DNA from: SLID01 sp041667545
GTDB lineage: Bacteria > Omnitrophota > Gorgyraeia > Tantalellales > Tantalellaceae
Assembly (NCBI GenBank): GCA_041667545.1
Contig: JBAYES010000003.1
Location: 3,300-67,299 of the forward strand
Length of the DNA stretch: 64,000 nucleotides
Direction: 5' to 3'
Positions within the stretch are counted from its first letter, which is position 1. Each line of letters starts with the position of its first letter. This document shows, piece after piece, positions 33,852 through 42,519 of this stretch. The position numbers were made by a program, and so were the translations under genes. The notes under the pieces are model-generated. The model searched no databases, was not told the origin of the DNA, and saw only the letters and a program-made list of their open reading frames with translations.

Positions 33852-35462
33852 TCAATCGGCATCGACATCCGGCTTCGTGTCTCCATTAGGATCCTCTTCG
33901 TTTTCTTCGCCGGTGTTTTTCTGCTTTTCTTTTGCTTTGTTTTCATCTTTAACCTCAAGTCCGAGTTTTTTCATCTTTTCCTGCTCACGCTTACGCTGTT
34001 CAAAACTCTCTTCCCAATCTTTGCCGTCCTGCGCGTATAGATCCGAATACGTCACGATGCCGTTTCTTAAACCCACCTCGGCGGCCTGTGCTTCTTTAAG
34101 CGGATCTACCCATTCCCAGCCCGGGGCGATCCATGACGCGCCTGCCCAGCGTTGTCTTTTTTCATAAAATGTTCCTGAAGATATTTCTCGTTTTAGATAT
34201 GCTTCTTCCAATAACATGTCCCAGACCGGCTGGCAGAATTTCTGCGCCAGCCATTCCTGACGCATCCTGAAATACCGCCGCGCTTCCAAAAGAGCCGCCC
34301 GCGCGCTTGAGTAATTTGTTTTCGAGAAATCCTTGGCCACAAGTTCATACGGAAGGCCTAAGGCCGCGGAGATGGCCTTAAGGATGCGGTCAACAAATGG
34401 TTCGAAACTCGATCCCGGACGCTGGGGATTAAACGACGTGATGCTTTCACCCGGCATAAGGTGCTTGATCATGCCCGGCTCAAGACTTTCTATGAATTGC
34501 CCGGCCGTATTCTTTTCATAAACACCGCTTGAAGATATATCCATGGACGCTTCTGAAGTAATAAAAAGAGAGAAGCACGCGGCGATCCTCGCGGCCACGA
34601 GTTCGGCTTCCGCGTACTCCCCAAGATCTTTGAAATATGCAAGTACAGGCGCGAAGAACGGCACCCCGCGCGTCTGGCCCGAGCGCAAAACATAGTAGAG
34701 ATGAAATACGTTGCGTCTGCCGTACTCGTTAAACGCCGGTATCTCTAAATAGTCCTTTTCTCCGCTCTTAGCAAAACGTATATCCCCGGGATGCGTTTTC
34801 TGAATGAAATATGAAACTGCCTCACCTTTTTCTCCTATGCGCACGCCGGATCGGATCGATTTATCCCCTCTTTTATCCGGCGGGGTATCCAATCTGTCAG
34901 ACTCAATGATCTGTAATGCCGTTTTGTACGGCCGCGCCGGATCATCAATCAACATCGGTACGATCAATGCTTCGCCGTTCTCCAATATTTGCCGGTCGAC
35001 AAGCTGTTGTATCTCATAGAAATCCATACGCCTGCCCGCGTCAGCGTATGGTACCCACCTTTTCCATACCCGTTCCGCGTCTTTCTGAAATCTCCCTGCC
35101 GCCTCTTCGTCTATTTCAAGCTCTTCTTTATCAATTCGGGACTGCGGGCGAATGCCCGATCCGACCACATTCACGGTCATGGTTGAAGTAATACCTGAAG
35201 CATGCGCGTCGTTACGGTTTAAATCACGGCTCCGTTCGCGTATGTCTTTAAGCTCCGGCAGTAAGTCAGCGTCGGCAGAACCGCCGCCCGGGATCCAAGA
35301 CGACCTGAGCCGGTCGCGGGAAGCGCCCCTGTATGAGCTAAATGATCTTGTAACTTTTATAGCCTCGCGATACATACGCCTTTTAAGTCCCGCGCGCGGG
35401 GAGAAGAATGAAACAATGCCGTCTAAACTGTTGGATAATTTTTCGGTTAATGGTGTTTTCAT
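33852..35462 (-). CDS. Portal protein (lambda B-like)
   Basis: 536 aa. MYREAIKVTRSFSSYRGASRDRLRSSW, DLNRNDAHASGI and the RPGSSFEPFVDRILKAISAALGLPYELVAKDFSKTNYSSARAALLEARR block are hallmarks of the lambda-type portal family. The last 50 residues are acidic/lysine-rich. It overlaps the W-like gene by 4 bp. A dodecamer forms the DNA channel of the head. Confidence 0.92.
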   Translation of the reverse strand: MKTPLTEKLSNSLDGIVSFFSPRAGLKRRMYREAIKVTRSFSSYRGASRDRLRSSWIPGGGSADADLLPELKDIRERSRDLNRNDAHASGITSTMTVNVVGSGIRPQSRIDKEELEIDEEAAGRFQKDAERVWKRWVPYADAGRRMDFYEIQQLVDRQILENGEALIVPMLIDDPARPYKTALQIIESDRLDTPPDKRGDKSIRSGVRIGEKGEAVSYFIQKTHPGDIRFAKSGEKDYLEIPAFNEYGRRNVFHLYYVLRSGQTRGVPFFAPVLAYFKDLGEYAEAELVAARIAACFSLFITSEASMDISSSGVYEKNTAGQFIESLEPGMIKHLMPGESITSFNPQRPGSSFEPFVDRILKAISAALGLPYELVAKDFSKTNYSSARAALLEARRYFRMRQEWLAQKFCQPVWDMLLEEAYLKREISSGTFYEKRQRWAGASWIAPGWEWVDPLKEAQAAEVGLRNGIVTYSDLYAQDGKDWEESFEQRKREQEKMKKLGLEVKDENKAKEKQKNTGEENEEDPNGDTKPDVDAD

Positions 35463-35674
35463 GACGGCCTCCCGAAGGAAGCGTATGTGGTTGTCCCGCC
35501 GGATCCCGCTATCTCACGACGCAATTGATCACGCCATTTTATGAGCCCCGGCAGTTCCGAACGCTGAACGGTCCGCCCGGCAATCGAATACGATTGAACA
35601 GCGCCATTATTTATGAAAGTGTTAATGGCGATCTCAACGTTTTCGAGCATTTCTTGTTTTGTGGGTGCGGCCAT
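35459..35674 (-). CDS. Head-tail joining protein W-like
   Basis: 71 aa. EMLENVEIAINTFINNGAVQSYSIAGRTVQRSELPGL follows the gpW plan: two helices and a beta hairpin. It lies directly upstream of the portal gene as in lambda (W-B). An SGGTTTYASFGRPS tail is typical of the family's disordered end. Confidence 0.8.
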   Translation of the reverse strand: MAAPTKQEMLENVEIAINTFINNGAVQSYSIAGRTVQRSELPGLIKWRDQLRREIAGSGGTTTYASFGRPS

Positions 35675-35688
35675 TGTTCTCCTTAAAA

Positions 35689-35750
35689 GCCCAATAAAAA
35701 AGCCCGTTCCAGCTGGTGCACCAGAACGAGCTTTTTAAAATCTATTGGGC
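35689..35750. terminator. Long bidirectional hairpin between the accessory gene and the head operon
   Basis: Outer arms GCCCAATA/TATTGGGC enclose an inner stem AAAAAAGCCCGTTC / GAACGAGCTTTTT (35696-35736) around a TGGTGCACCA palindrome. U-runs occur in both directions. It would stop leftward transcription from the terminase genes and any leftward readthrough of the accessory-gene region. Confidence 0.7.
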
Positions 35751-35796
35751 GCTAAAACGGTGATCAGCCGTTTAGCTTTTTATCTTCTACAAGTAT

Positions 35797-35804
35797 GATA
35801 TAAT
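35797..35804 (+). promoter_or_regulatory. Extended -10 promoter for the DUF4238 gene
   Basis: TGATATAAT at 35797-35804 is a TGn-extended consensus -10, about 45 bp before the ATG of the only rightward gene inside the head module. No clear -35. The leader ends with GAGG six bases before the start. Confidence 0.6.
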
Positions 35805-35854
35805 TAATTCGATTTTTCAATGGGGTCGATACTACAAAATAGTACGAGGATAAA

Positions 35855-36904
35855 ATGGCCGAATATAAGAAACAACATTATGTCCCAAGGTGCTACTTGA
35901 GATTTTTTTCAAATGACCAAACAAATAAATTAATCAATTTATACAACATAAAGAACAATCGCTGTATTAACAACGCTCCCCTAAATGACCAATGCTATGA
36001 AAAATACTATTATGGCAAAAACCCAGAACAGGAAAAAAGGTTGTCAAAAATTGAAAGCGCGGCTACATCTGCAATAGAAAACATCCTTAAAAATGGACGC
36101 TTGCCGAAAGTAAACAGTGAACAACATCTCGCATTGATTCTTTTTATTTTATTACAAACAGCCCGAACCCCCTCTGCGGAATCGGATTCCATTTGTTCGT
36201 TTACTTCTCTCATAAAAGAACTGCTTATTTACGGAAATCCACAACATAAAAAGGCGATTAAAGAAGCAACAATAAGAATGTCAAACATGCCGTCAATAAA
36301 TGTTGCTTCCGCCATCAGATCAATGTTCTTATTGTTTGATTTAAAATACAAACTCTTTAGAAACCGTTCCCATGAAGGTTTTATAACTTCAGACCATCCC
36401 GCTGTAAAATATAATTTTTTATACGAAAAGAGGAAAAACCATTTAACAAAAACAGGCTTTGCTACTCGTGGTCTTCAAATATTCATACCCATTTCTTCTC
36501 GATACTGCTTGATGTTTTATGATGGCACTTCTTATAAATTTGGTTTTCTGCGGCAAGATACTATAGATGTAACAAAGCCGGAAACCGTAGACTCAATAAA
36601 TTGTTTGCAACTGATAAATCGACCAAAAAATATTTATTTTGACAACATGGTTTCGTCGTCTTATGTTCAAAATATAGTTTCATCTAATCAAGGGTTGTTG
36701 GCTGACAGCAAATTTACTCTTAAAAAACACCCACAAGGTTTCTATCTTCATGAACAAACCAAAGATTTTAATCTTAAAATCCCTACCATCAGGATTATTC
36801 CCAATGCGCGTAAAGCAATAAAGACGTCTGATATACGTAACCCAGAATTATTACGACTCAATAATATGCTTTTTGATAACGTTGACAAGCAAAACAAAAA
36901 ATAG
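35855..36904 (+). CDS. DUF4238 protein, accessory (moron) gene
   Basis: 349 aa. The N-terminus KKQHYVPRCYLRFFSND is the signature of DUF4238, followed by LINLYNIKNNRCI and KYYYGKNPEQEKRLSKIESAA. The middle (ILFILLQTARTPSAES) and the FITSDHPAVKYNF strand also fit. The molecular function of DUF4238 is not established to my knowledge. The gene runs against all its neighbours, has its own promoter and a terminator nearby, and is distinctly AT-rich, all signs of a transferred cargo gene expressed in the lysogen. Superinfection exclusion or defence is a reasonable guess only. Confidence 0.8.
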   Translation: MAEYKKQHYVPRCYLRFFSNDQTNKLINLYNIKNNRCINNAPLNDQCYEKYYYGKNPEQEKRLSKIESAATSAIENILKNGRLPKVNSEQHLALILFILLQTARTPSAESDSICSFTSLIKELLIYGNPQHKKAIKEATIRMSNMPSINVASAIRSMFLLFDLKYKLFRNRSHEGFITSDHPAVKYNFLYEKRKNHLTKTGFATRGLQIFIPISSRYCLMFYDGTSYKFGFLRQDTIDVTKPETVDSINCLQLINRPKNIYFDNMVSSSYVQNIVSSNQGLLADSKFTLKKHPQGFYLHEQTKDFNLKIPTIRIIPNARKAIKTSDIRNPELLRLNNMLFDNVDKQNKK

Positions 36905-36916
36905 GCTTTTCCTGTT

Positions 36917-37141
36917 TTATCCCTCAGTTTCTACACTTTTAAACTTCTTCCCACACCCACGACACACATGATATCGTACCGGCAGTCGGCTCACATAGCA
37001 TCGAACATCTTTGCTTTGGCATTTCGGGCAACGTAACGGGATAAACGTAACTCCGCACTGATCATCGTCTGCCGGAGTGGTCTCTTTTACAGGCTCATCT
37101 TCTTTAATCCAATTTTTGTATCTTTTTATCCATCGCCCCAT
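36917..37141 (-). CDS. Small zinc-ribbon protein
   Basis: 74 aa from an ATG overlapping the terminase stop (TAATG), so translation is coupled. The C-terminal part LRCPKCQSKDVRCYVSRLPVRYHVCRGCGKKF is a CxxC...CxxC zinc ribbon. Such small proteins often follow large terminases in lambda-like prophages. Role unknown; perhaps DNA packaging or transcription. Confidence 0.65.
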   Translation of the reverse strand: MGRWIKRYKNWIKEDEPVKETTPADDDQCGVTFIPLRCPKCQSKDVRCYVSRLPVRYHVCRGCGKKFKSVETEG

Positions 37142-38985
37142 TAAATCCACGATCCCTTTGTTTTGCGGAGCCAACTCTCACGGTTCTGATCTTCCGTAAC
37201 GACCTTATGAACACGCGGCGCGTTCTCCCGCCGCATGTTAAGGGCCCTTATAATATCCGCGGCCGCGAGCGCGTACACTTCGGCGTCCAGATAGTGATTA
37301 GCCGCGGATTCCTTCTTTTTCTGCCAGACCTCTTTGGCTTTGCCGGTTGTTCGGTTACGGACAAGTACTTTATGCTCTGAAGTAAACTGCGCAAGATACT
37401 CATCACCGGGATTCCTGAAGATATGCCACTTACCCGGATTCTGCGACGTAACAAGGCGGTTCATCTTGTCTTTATACTGAGTGACGTTCAGATTCCAAAG
37501 CACAAGCCCTCCTGAAATGACCGCACCTGTACGTGAATTGATATCAATCTTGTTCGCCCTGTAGAACCGGCCGCCGGTAATGTCCTCAAGCCCTTTGATC
37601 GCCTTTGCCTTATCCGGCCATTCGCGGCAAAAACGATACACCTCGTCCGTCCGGAAACCCGAATCGACACATGTCATGTAAACGCCCAAAGCCTCGCCTG
37701 ACCTTACCCGGCTGTATTCTGTTTTAAATATACTCTCGATGATATCTTCCCAATATTCAACCCTGTCGGCCCGGATAAGCCACGACTCTTCGTAATAACC
37801 CCAACCGCGAATAACGTAATAGAAATGATCTTTCTGCACATCAACACCGGCCGTCAGCACCAAGACCTCATCAGGAACAACGCACTGATCATAATCACGC
37901 GCAAGATTCCGCACCTTATCGACTGTTGTCTCCTCAATCTTCTCCTCCCAGACCTCGGCAAGCCAAGAATTAACGAAATTCATCAAAAGCTCAACGTAGT
38001 CTTTTGATTTCATAAATTCAGCCGCTATATCGCTCCACGTGAGCCACGGTGAATATAGCGAACTTACCCAAAAGCCGCGGTTACGATTATGCCCATTTTT
38101 ATCTGCTATCCATTCACCTGCTATCATCATTTTTTGTTTATGAATATCATCTATACGCTTTTTACAGTGGATGCATTCATACCAAGCAAGCCGGTTATTC
38201 TTGATCTGTTCGGCTGATGTTTCTTCTTTCGGCCATTTGATCTGTCCGAAAACAAATACCTGCCTTTTCCCGCAATGCGGACACGGCACATAAAACCTGC
38301 GTTGGTCGGATTTATCGTATTCGCGGAAGATGTATCCCTCGCGCGTGGTGGGTGTGGAAACTTTAACCGTTTTTTTGTTCCAAAAGGTTTTCTGTCTCTC
38401 AGAAGCCAGCTTGATAGGATCCGCTTCCCGGCCCGAAAACTTCGGGTATTTGTCTACCTCGTCCAAAAAAAGATACCGGATCGGCCGCGAGGCAAGGTCC
38501 GCAGGGCTATTCGAACCGGCAAAATAAAGTATCATTCTGTCGAAATGATATTCGAGTTTTGTAATGTCATCGGCATTTGCCGGGATATAACGGTTTAAGA
38601 CCGGCGAGCACTCTATCATCGGCCGGACGCGGTTATATGACACGCTTTTTGCGTCATCCGCGCGCGGTGAAACCATCAGTGTCGGCCCCGGATCCTGATC
38701 GATAATAAACCCAAGCATGTTATACATCGATTCAGTTTTTCCGACCTGTGACGCCGCCATGACCGTTATCTCATCAACATATGGATCCGTAAACGCGTCC
38801 ATGATCCCCTTAAGATATGGCGTGCGCGCTGTCGACCACTGGCCCGGCTCCGCTGACGTTTTCACATCAAGCCGCCGGAATTGATCCGCCCATTCGCTCA
38901 CTGTTATCTTGGCGGGTAATACCCACTCAACGGCCCCGTACGGTACAACTGTCTTAAGTATTTCTCTTCCCAGTTTTATTGGCAT
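37141..38985 (-). CDS. Terminase large subunit (GpA family)
   Basis: 614 aa. The ATPase domain has ITVMAASQVGKTES (Walker A, about 77-84) and YLFLDEVDKYP (Walker B). There is a CPHCGKRQVFVFGQIKWP zinc-like insert and a YECIHCKKR pair, both usual in the GpA family. The nuclease half has VLTAGVDVQKDHFYYVIRGWG and ending YLDAEVYALAAADI, with the acidic metal-binding residues. It packages DNA into proheads and cuts at cos. It overlaps the small subunit gene by 32 bp. Confidence 0.95.
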   Translation of the reverse strand: MPIKLGREILKTVVPYGAVEWVLPAKITVSEWADQFRRLDVKTSAEPGQWSTARTPYLKGIMDAFTDPYVDEITVMAASQVGKTESMYNMLGFIIDQDPGPTLMVSPRADDAKSVSYNRVRPMIECSPVLNRYIPANADDITKLEYHFDRMILYFAGSNSPADLASRPIRYLFLDEVDKYPKFSGREADPIKLASERQKTFWNKKTVKVSTPTTREGYIFREYDKSDQRRFYVPCPHCGKRQVFVFGQIKWPKEETSAEQIKNNRLAWYECIHCKKRIDDIHKQKMMIAGEWIADKNGHNRNRGFWVSSLYSPWLTWSDIAAEFMKSKDYVELLMNFVNSWLAEVWEEKIEETTVDKVRNLARDYDQCVVPDEVLVLTAGVDVQKDHFYYVIRGWGYYEESWLIRADRVEYWEDIIESIFKTEYSRVRSGEALGVYMTCVDSGFRTDEVYRFCREWPDKAKAIKGLEDITGGRFYRANKIDINSRTGAVISGGLVLWNLNVTQYKDKMNRLVTSQNPGKWHIFRNPGDEYLAQFTSEHKVLVRNRTTGKAKEVWQKKKESAANHYLDAEVYALAAADIIRALNMRRENAPRVHKVVTEDQNRESWLRKTKGSWI

Positions 38986-39580
38986 TCTGTTTCCCCGCGA
39001 ATTGGTCGATTATGTACCTTATTTCCTGATCCAGAATTTCACACACAACCTTCGGATCCTGCTGATAAAGCTTCGGCGCGATATGTTTCGGCAACCTTAA
39101 AAATCCGGCTTTAATGCCCCTGATCTGATTCTTCACGATGGATACGTGATCTTCGAACGGTATAACCTCGCCTTCTTTCTGTTTTAGTTCTATCTCGCTT
39201 AGTTTCGCGCGATTCTTCCGGTATTCCTTGTCCCAATAGTCCTTGCCGTTGTCCTCTTCCGATCCCTGCTTCTTGTAAAACCATTTGAAAACATCCCCGA
39301 CCTTAAACCGCGCGATCTCCCCGGACGCGTCCCTGAATACCGGCATACCCTGCTGAACATACCGCCTGATCATCCGCGGGGATTTCTCGAGATACACACA
39401 TAAGGTCGGCAGATCTACCGTTCCATCGATGACTCCTGTGTGCCGCTGTTCCGATTTCTCGAACTCCTCAAGCTCTTTGAGTTCTTTCGACGACAGCGAC
39501 CCGCGGCCCAGCTTTTCGACAATGGCGATATAACGTTTCTTCTTGGCAATATCAACAAGGTTGCGGTTCTTTTCATCCAT
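38954..39580 (-). CDS. Terminase small subunit (Nu1-like)
   Basis: 208 aa. A winged-helix DNA-binding part (VDLPTLCVYLEKSPRMIRRYVQQGMPVFR ... FKVGDVFKWFYKKQG) is followed by YRKNRAKLSEIELKQKEGEVIPFEDH, the Nu1-type linker and dimer helix. It recognises the packaging site. The start overlaps the methylase gene by 8 bp. Confidence 0.85.
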   Translation of the reverse strand: MDEKNRNLVDIAKKKRYIAIVEKLGRGSLSSKELKELEEFEKSEQRHTGVIDGTVDLPTLCVYLEKSPRMIRRYVQQGMPVFRDASGEIARFKVGDVFKWFYKKQGSEEDNGKDYWDKEYRKNRAKLSEIELKQKEGEVIPFEDHVSIVKNQIRGIKAGFLRLPKHIAPKLYQQDPKVVCEILDQEIRYIIDQFAGKQNANKTGKRNT

Positions 39581-40877
39581 TACTTTCCCTTATAGCTTTT
39601 TTGCCTGTAAATTCCTCCCAGCGTTTCACCGCCACATCACAGAAGACCGGCTCGATCTCCATGGCGAAAACCCTCCGGTTCAGCCTCTCCCCCGCGATAA
39701 TTTGCGATCCCGAACCGGAAAACGGTTCATAACAAACATCCCCGGGCACAGTATGAACCCGCATAGGTATGGCAAAAACCTCGGTCGGCTTTACGGTCGG
39801 ATGATCAAGTCCCGGATTGCGTTTCTTCCCTTCCCAGTCCAGTTCCCATACGTCGGTATGATATTCCGGCGTTTCGGGATCTCCCGTTCTTAAAAATCCA
39901 ACCGTCCATACAGTTCCGATCGCCTTATTTTTTGGCTTATAATCCGGCTTATTCCCTTTCACCCACATCAAAAGACACGGCTCATGCCGCCACGAATAAA
40001 ACGAATAAGTCAAAATGACGCATGGTTTGACCCAGACAATCTCCTGATGAATCAGAATCCCGATCTCCTTGCAAAGGCCCTCGATATCAGAACGCCGCTT
40101 TGAGGCGTGCCACATATAAAGTGCGGTCTTTTCTTTGATGAATCCAAGGCCCACGGTCAAAAACTTGCGCATGAAATCCACCGCGTCCGGAATGTCGATC
40201 TCGTGATAGACGTTCGACCAGTCCCGGCCGCCGTTAGGCCTGTCGGCTCCGGTATAGTCTACGCAATACGGCGGATCCGTGGCGAACAAACTTGCTTTGT
40301 GGCCGTCCATAAGCCGTGCGACATCAGTCTCGCTGGTAGAATCCCCGCACAAAAGCCGGTGATCGCCCAAAATCCATAAATCGCCTTTTTGGGTAATAGT
40401 TTCTTTTGGCGGCTCCGGGATATCATCCGGAAGGGTCTTTCCGCTTCCCAAATTTTCCACGCCCATATCCCCGACACTTTCCCGTAAACTCTGAAGACGC
40501 AGATTGAGATAGTCATCCGCCGCCTCTTTTCGCAACTTTTCCAAAAGCGGGATAAGCGCGGCCGTCCACTGTCCGGCGATCTCGCTATTATTAAGCGTCA
40601 CGTTCATCGCCTGCTCTTGGATCTCGTCAAGATCGACCATAATAGCCGAAACCGTTTCCACACCGTCCGATTGCAATACCTTGTACCGCTGATGCCCGGA
40701 AACAATCCTCATGTTCCGCTTATTAACGATTAAAAGATCCACATACCCAAACTTCTCCAGACTGTGTCTGAGACCCGCGTAAGCCTGCTCTGTTATCTCG
40801 CGGGGGTTGTACGGTGCTGGACTTAAATCCGCTACCCTGACTTCACTAATTTCCGGTTTAACATTGATTTTTGCCAC
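39573..40877 (-). CDS. DNA methyltransferase with N-terminal ParB domain
   Basis: 434 aa. Residues 1-100 are ParB/Srx-like (SPAPYNPREITEQAYAGLRHSLEKFGYVDLLIVN ... VSGHQRYKVLQ). The rest is a beta-class amino-methyltransferase with LLCGDSTS, ATDPPYCVDYTG (catalytic motif IV, about 200), HPTVKPTEVFA and PFSGSGSQIIAGE (SAM binding, about 385). It should make N6-methyladenine or N4-methylcytosine and may protect phage DNA or mark it for packaging. This fusion is common next to terminase genes. Confidence 0.88.
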   Translation of the reverse strand: MAKINVKPEISEVRVADLSPAPYNPREITEQAYAGLRHSLEKFGYVDLLIVNKRNMRIVSGHQRYKVLQSDGVETVSAIMVDLDEIQEQAMNVTLNNSEIAGQWTAALIPLLEKLRKEAADDYLNLRLQSLRESVGDMGVENLGSGKTLPDDIPEPPKETITQKGDLWILGDHRLLCGDSTSETDVARLMDGHKASLFATDPPYCVDYTGADRPNGGRDWSNVYHEIDIPDAVDFMRKFLTVGLGFIKEKTALYMWHASKRRSDIEGLCKEIGILIHQEIVWVKPCVILTYSFYSWRHEPCLLMWVKGNKPDYKPKNKAIGTVWTVGFLRTGDPETPEYHTDVWELDWEGKKRNPGLDHPTVKPTEVFAIPMRVHTVPGDVCYEPFSGSGSQIIAGERLNRRVFAMEIEPVFCDVAVKRWEEFTGKKAIRESNG

Positions 40878-41211
40878 GATTTTCTCCTTTTTTATGTGCC
40901 TTCATGTCCATCAAAAAGCCCTTTTTAAATCCTATCTAAACTTGTTTTTGCGGCATCTATTCGCCTATTTCCCAATAAAAACGGTCATTTCCGTCATTTT
41001 TATGATAAACATTTAAAATCTCAAAAGTGATGGACATGGACATCGTTTTTTAAACCTGTAATCACTGAAGGCTCGCGCCTCGCCCGACCCTCACCCGACA
41101 CCCCCTTCCAAGGACCCGTAAACCTTCTTTTAAACACAAACCCCGAGTTATCCACAAATCCACAACCTCTACTACTAATTTTTGATAGTTATCTCTTGTT
41201 ATTATCTTTTG
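40878..41211. promoter_or_regulatory. Intergenic control region, AT-rich part of the candidate origin
   Basis: No gene seen. It holds an 11-bp inverted repeat, CATGTCCATCA at 40903-40913 and TGATGGACATG at 41028-41038 (the second is followed by another GGACAT), probably an operator for the leftward methylase-terminase transcripts. A DnaA box TTATCCACA lies at 41148-41156, and an AT-rich block at 41165-41216. Confidence 0.5.
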
Positions 41212-41314
41212 TTAGGGTGACACCCTTGTCACTACTTCTGGTGACACCGGTGTCACCACTCCGGTGACAGGGCTGTCACCGGTGACATCAGTGTCACTAC
41301 TTGATTGTGGATAA
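41148..41314. other. Candidate phage replication origin
   Basis: A perfect DnaA box TTATCCACA (41148-41156), an AT-rich stretch (41165-41216), four 16-bp palindromes GTGACA-N4-TGTCAC at 41217-41232, 41241-41256, 41264-41279 and 41282-41297, then an inverted perfect DnaA box (41306-41314). The palindromes lie in the 3' end of the HTH gene, as the lambda origin lies inside gene O. Confidence 0.7.
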
Positions 41315-41631
41315 CTTTTCACCCCGGCGATATTGAGTAATTTATAAATGTTCGGCTTCCCCTTCTTTCGTTCTATCGCAATAACCTTCAAAAGCTCCAA
41401 TCGTTTAACCGCGCGCATAATTGTCCGTCTGGATACTCCGCAATGATATGCCAGCGTAGTAACAGACGGAAAACAGTCTTGCGCCTTATAATTAGCGTAA
41501 TAACAAAGCCATGAATAAACAGCAACGCCCATGGTACCGGCGCCTTCCGAGATAAGCCTTAATGCCGCCTTATCTATCCAAAGGAATTTGCCGTCGCGCA
41601 GATCCCTGATGTCGAACTTTTCGTTTCCCAT
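41212..41631 (-). CDS. HTH replication-initiator-like protein (O-type)
   Basis: 139 aa from an ATG at 41631 with AAAAGG six bases upstream; a TTG five codons earlier is weaker. A winged HTH lies at about 35-95 (FPSVTTLAYHCGVSRRTIMRAVKRLELLKVIAIERKKGKPNIYKL), the kind found in phage and plasmid initiators. The C-terminal 30 residues are repetitive (DVTGDSPVTGVVTPVSPEVVT) because they are written by the four DNA palindromes. I infer the initiator that binds them; a pure transcription regulator is the alternative. Confidence 0.7.
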   Translation of the reverse strand: MGNEKFDIRDLRDGKFLWIDKAALRLISEGAGTMGVAVYSWLCYYANYKAQDCFPSVTTLAYHCGVSRRTIMRAVKRLELLKVIAIERKKGKPNIYKLLNIAGVKSYPQSSSDTDVTGDSPVTGVVTPVSPEVVTRVSP

Positions 41632-41642
41632 GGAAAACCTTT

Positions 41643-41885
41643 TCAATATGAAATAACCTCATACCAAGCCATGTTGCCTTTGAGGTTCCGCCGGATGCAT
41701 TCTTCTTTGTCGATCTTCCTCACGATGCCTTGCAAAACAAAATCCCTGATCGTCCTCTCGGCGCGCAAATAATAATTATTGGTGCCGAAAGATATGACCT
41801 CGGCCTTTGAAAAGGTCTTGGTTTGCCTGCACCAGCGTAATAGCCGTTCTTCTTTTGATAAAAATTTATCTGTCTGCTCAATCAT
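41643..41885 (-). CDS. Small winged-helix-like phage protein
   Basis: 80 aa; the ATG at 41885 has GGAGG at ideal distance. KFLSKEERLLRWCRQTKTFSKAEVISFGTNNYYLRAERTIRDFVLQGIVRKI reads as a winged-helix fold. It overlaps the initiator leader by a few bases and is co-transcribed. It may be a helicase loader or regulator. Confidence 0.6.
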   Translation of the reverse strand: MIEQTDKFLSKEERLLRWCRQTKTFSKAEVISFGTNNYYLRAERTIRDFVLQGIVRKIDKEECIRRNLKGNMAWYEVISY

Positions 41886-41903
41886 TTTCACCTCCTCGTC
41901 AAT

Positions 41904-42221
41904 TCATCTGGCCCAGCTGATCCAGCCCCACAAAGCCAAGAAAAAGTACACAACAAACAGAAATGACTGAGCGTATAAACGTTTCCGGAAATCGATCACT
42001 GCCCATGAGGCGTTCGTAAACATCCATACCAGAAACCCGGCCGGATCTTTATTCACGTTTAACACAACCCCAAAAATAGACAGGCCCGCGAGCATCCACA
42101 TCACCAGCTCTTTGAACTCTTTCGCATCCTTGCCGAACGGCCGGTTGGCTTCGATGAGCCTGCGCCGGTTGTACCAGCTCAACTTTCTGTATACGCTCTT
42201 CCATCCCTTATTAACTTTCAT
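41904..42221 (-). CDS. PnuC-like small membrane protein
   Basis: 105 aa from an ATG at 42221 with AAGGAGG upstream; the longer frame has no signal. Hydrophobic segments are MLAGLSIFGVVLNV, GFLVWMFTNASWAVIDF and FLFVVYFFLALWGWISW. The W-T/A-N-x-SW ... YAQ pattern is that of half of a nicotinamide-mononucleotide transporter (PnuC), found as short proteins in many phages. Whether it transports anything alone is uncertain. Confidence 0.65.
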   Translation of the reverse strand: MKVNKGWKSVYRKLSWYNRRRLIEANRPFGKDAKEFKELVMWMLAGLSIFGVVLNVNKDPAGFLVWMFTNASWAVIDFRKRLYAQSFLFVVYFFLALWGWISWAR

Positions 42222-42501
42222 CGGGCCTTCCCTCCTTCCTCTTGGGTACTCTTTCAACGATAAATAATTCTTCGCCGATTTCTTCGGTAGCGCATTCGGT
42301 AAACACGCTCGCAAGAAGCGCTCCCACATCGTCGGTAACATGAATGATCACGCGGTGGCCGGACATAAGAAACGAACCGTCCATCTTTACCCGGGCTTTT
42401 CCGAAAACACCGCGCGCCGCTCGCACAGCCGATTCCATCTGTTCCTGAATCAGCTGTTTATCGATCCTTTCATCAAATTCGAACTTATACACGAACTCCA
42501 T
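42211..42501 (-). CDS. Hypothetical phage protein
   Basis: 96 aa; ATG with GGAGG upstream. Alternating charged strands and helix (FVYKFEFDERIDKQLIQEQMESAVRAARGVFG ... GHRVIIHVTDDVG). No family recognised. It overlaps the PnuC-like start by 11 bp. Confidence 0.6.
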   Translation of the reverse strand: MEFVYKFEFDERIDKQLIQEQMESAVRAARGVFGKARVKMDGSFLMSGHRVIIHVTDDVGALLASVFTECATEEIGEELFIVERVPKRKEGRPDES

Positions 42502-42519
42502 GTAATTCCTCCTCTCTGA

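Noticed and set aside
33604..34167. 187-codon rightward ORF
   Set aside because: Antisense to the protease and portal genes, which have clear homologues.
35855..36904. Insertion sequence in the head module
   Set aside because: DUF4238 is not a transposase, and there are no terminal inverted repeats or target duplications; the nearby hairpin is a terminator.
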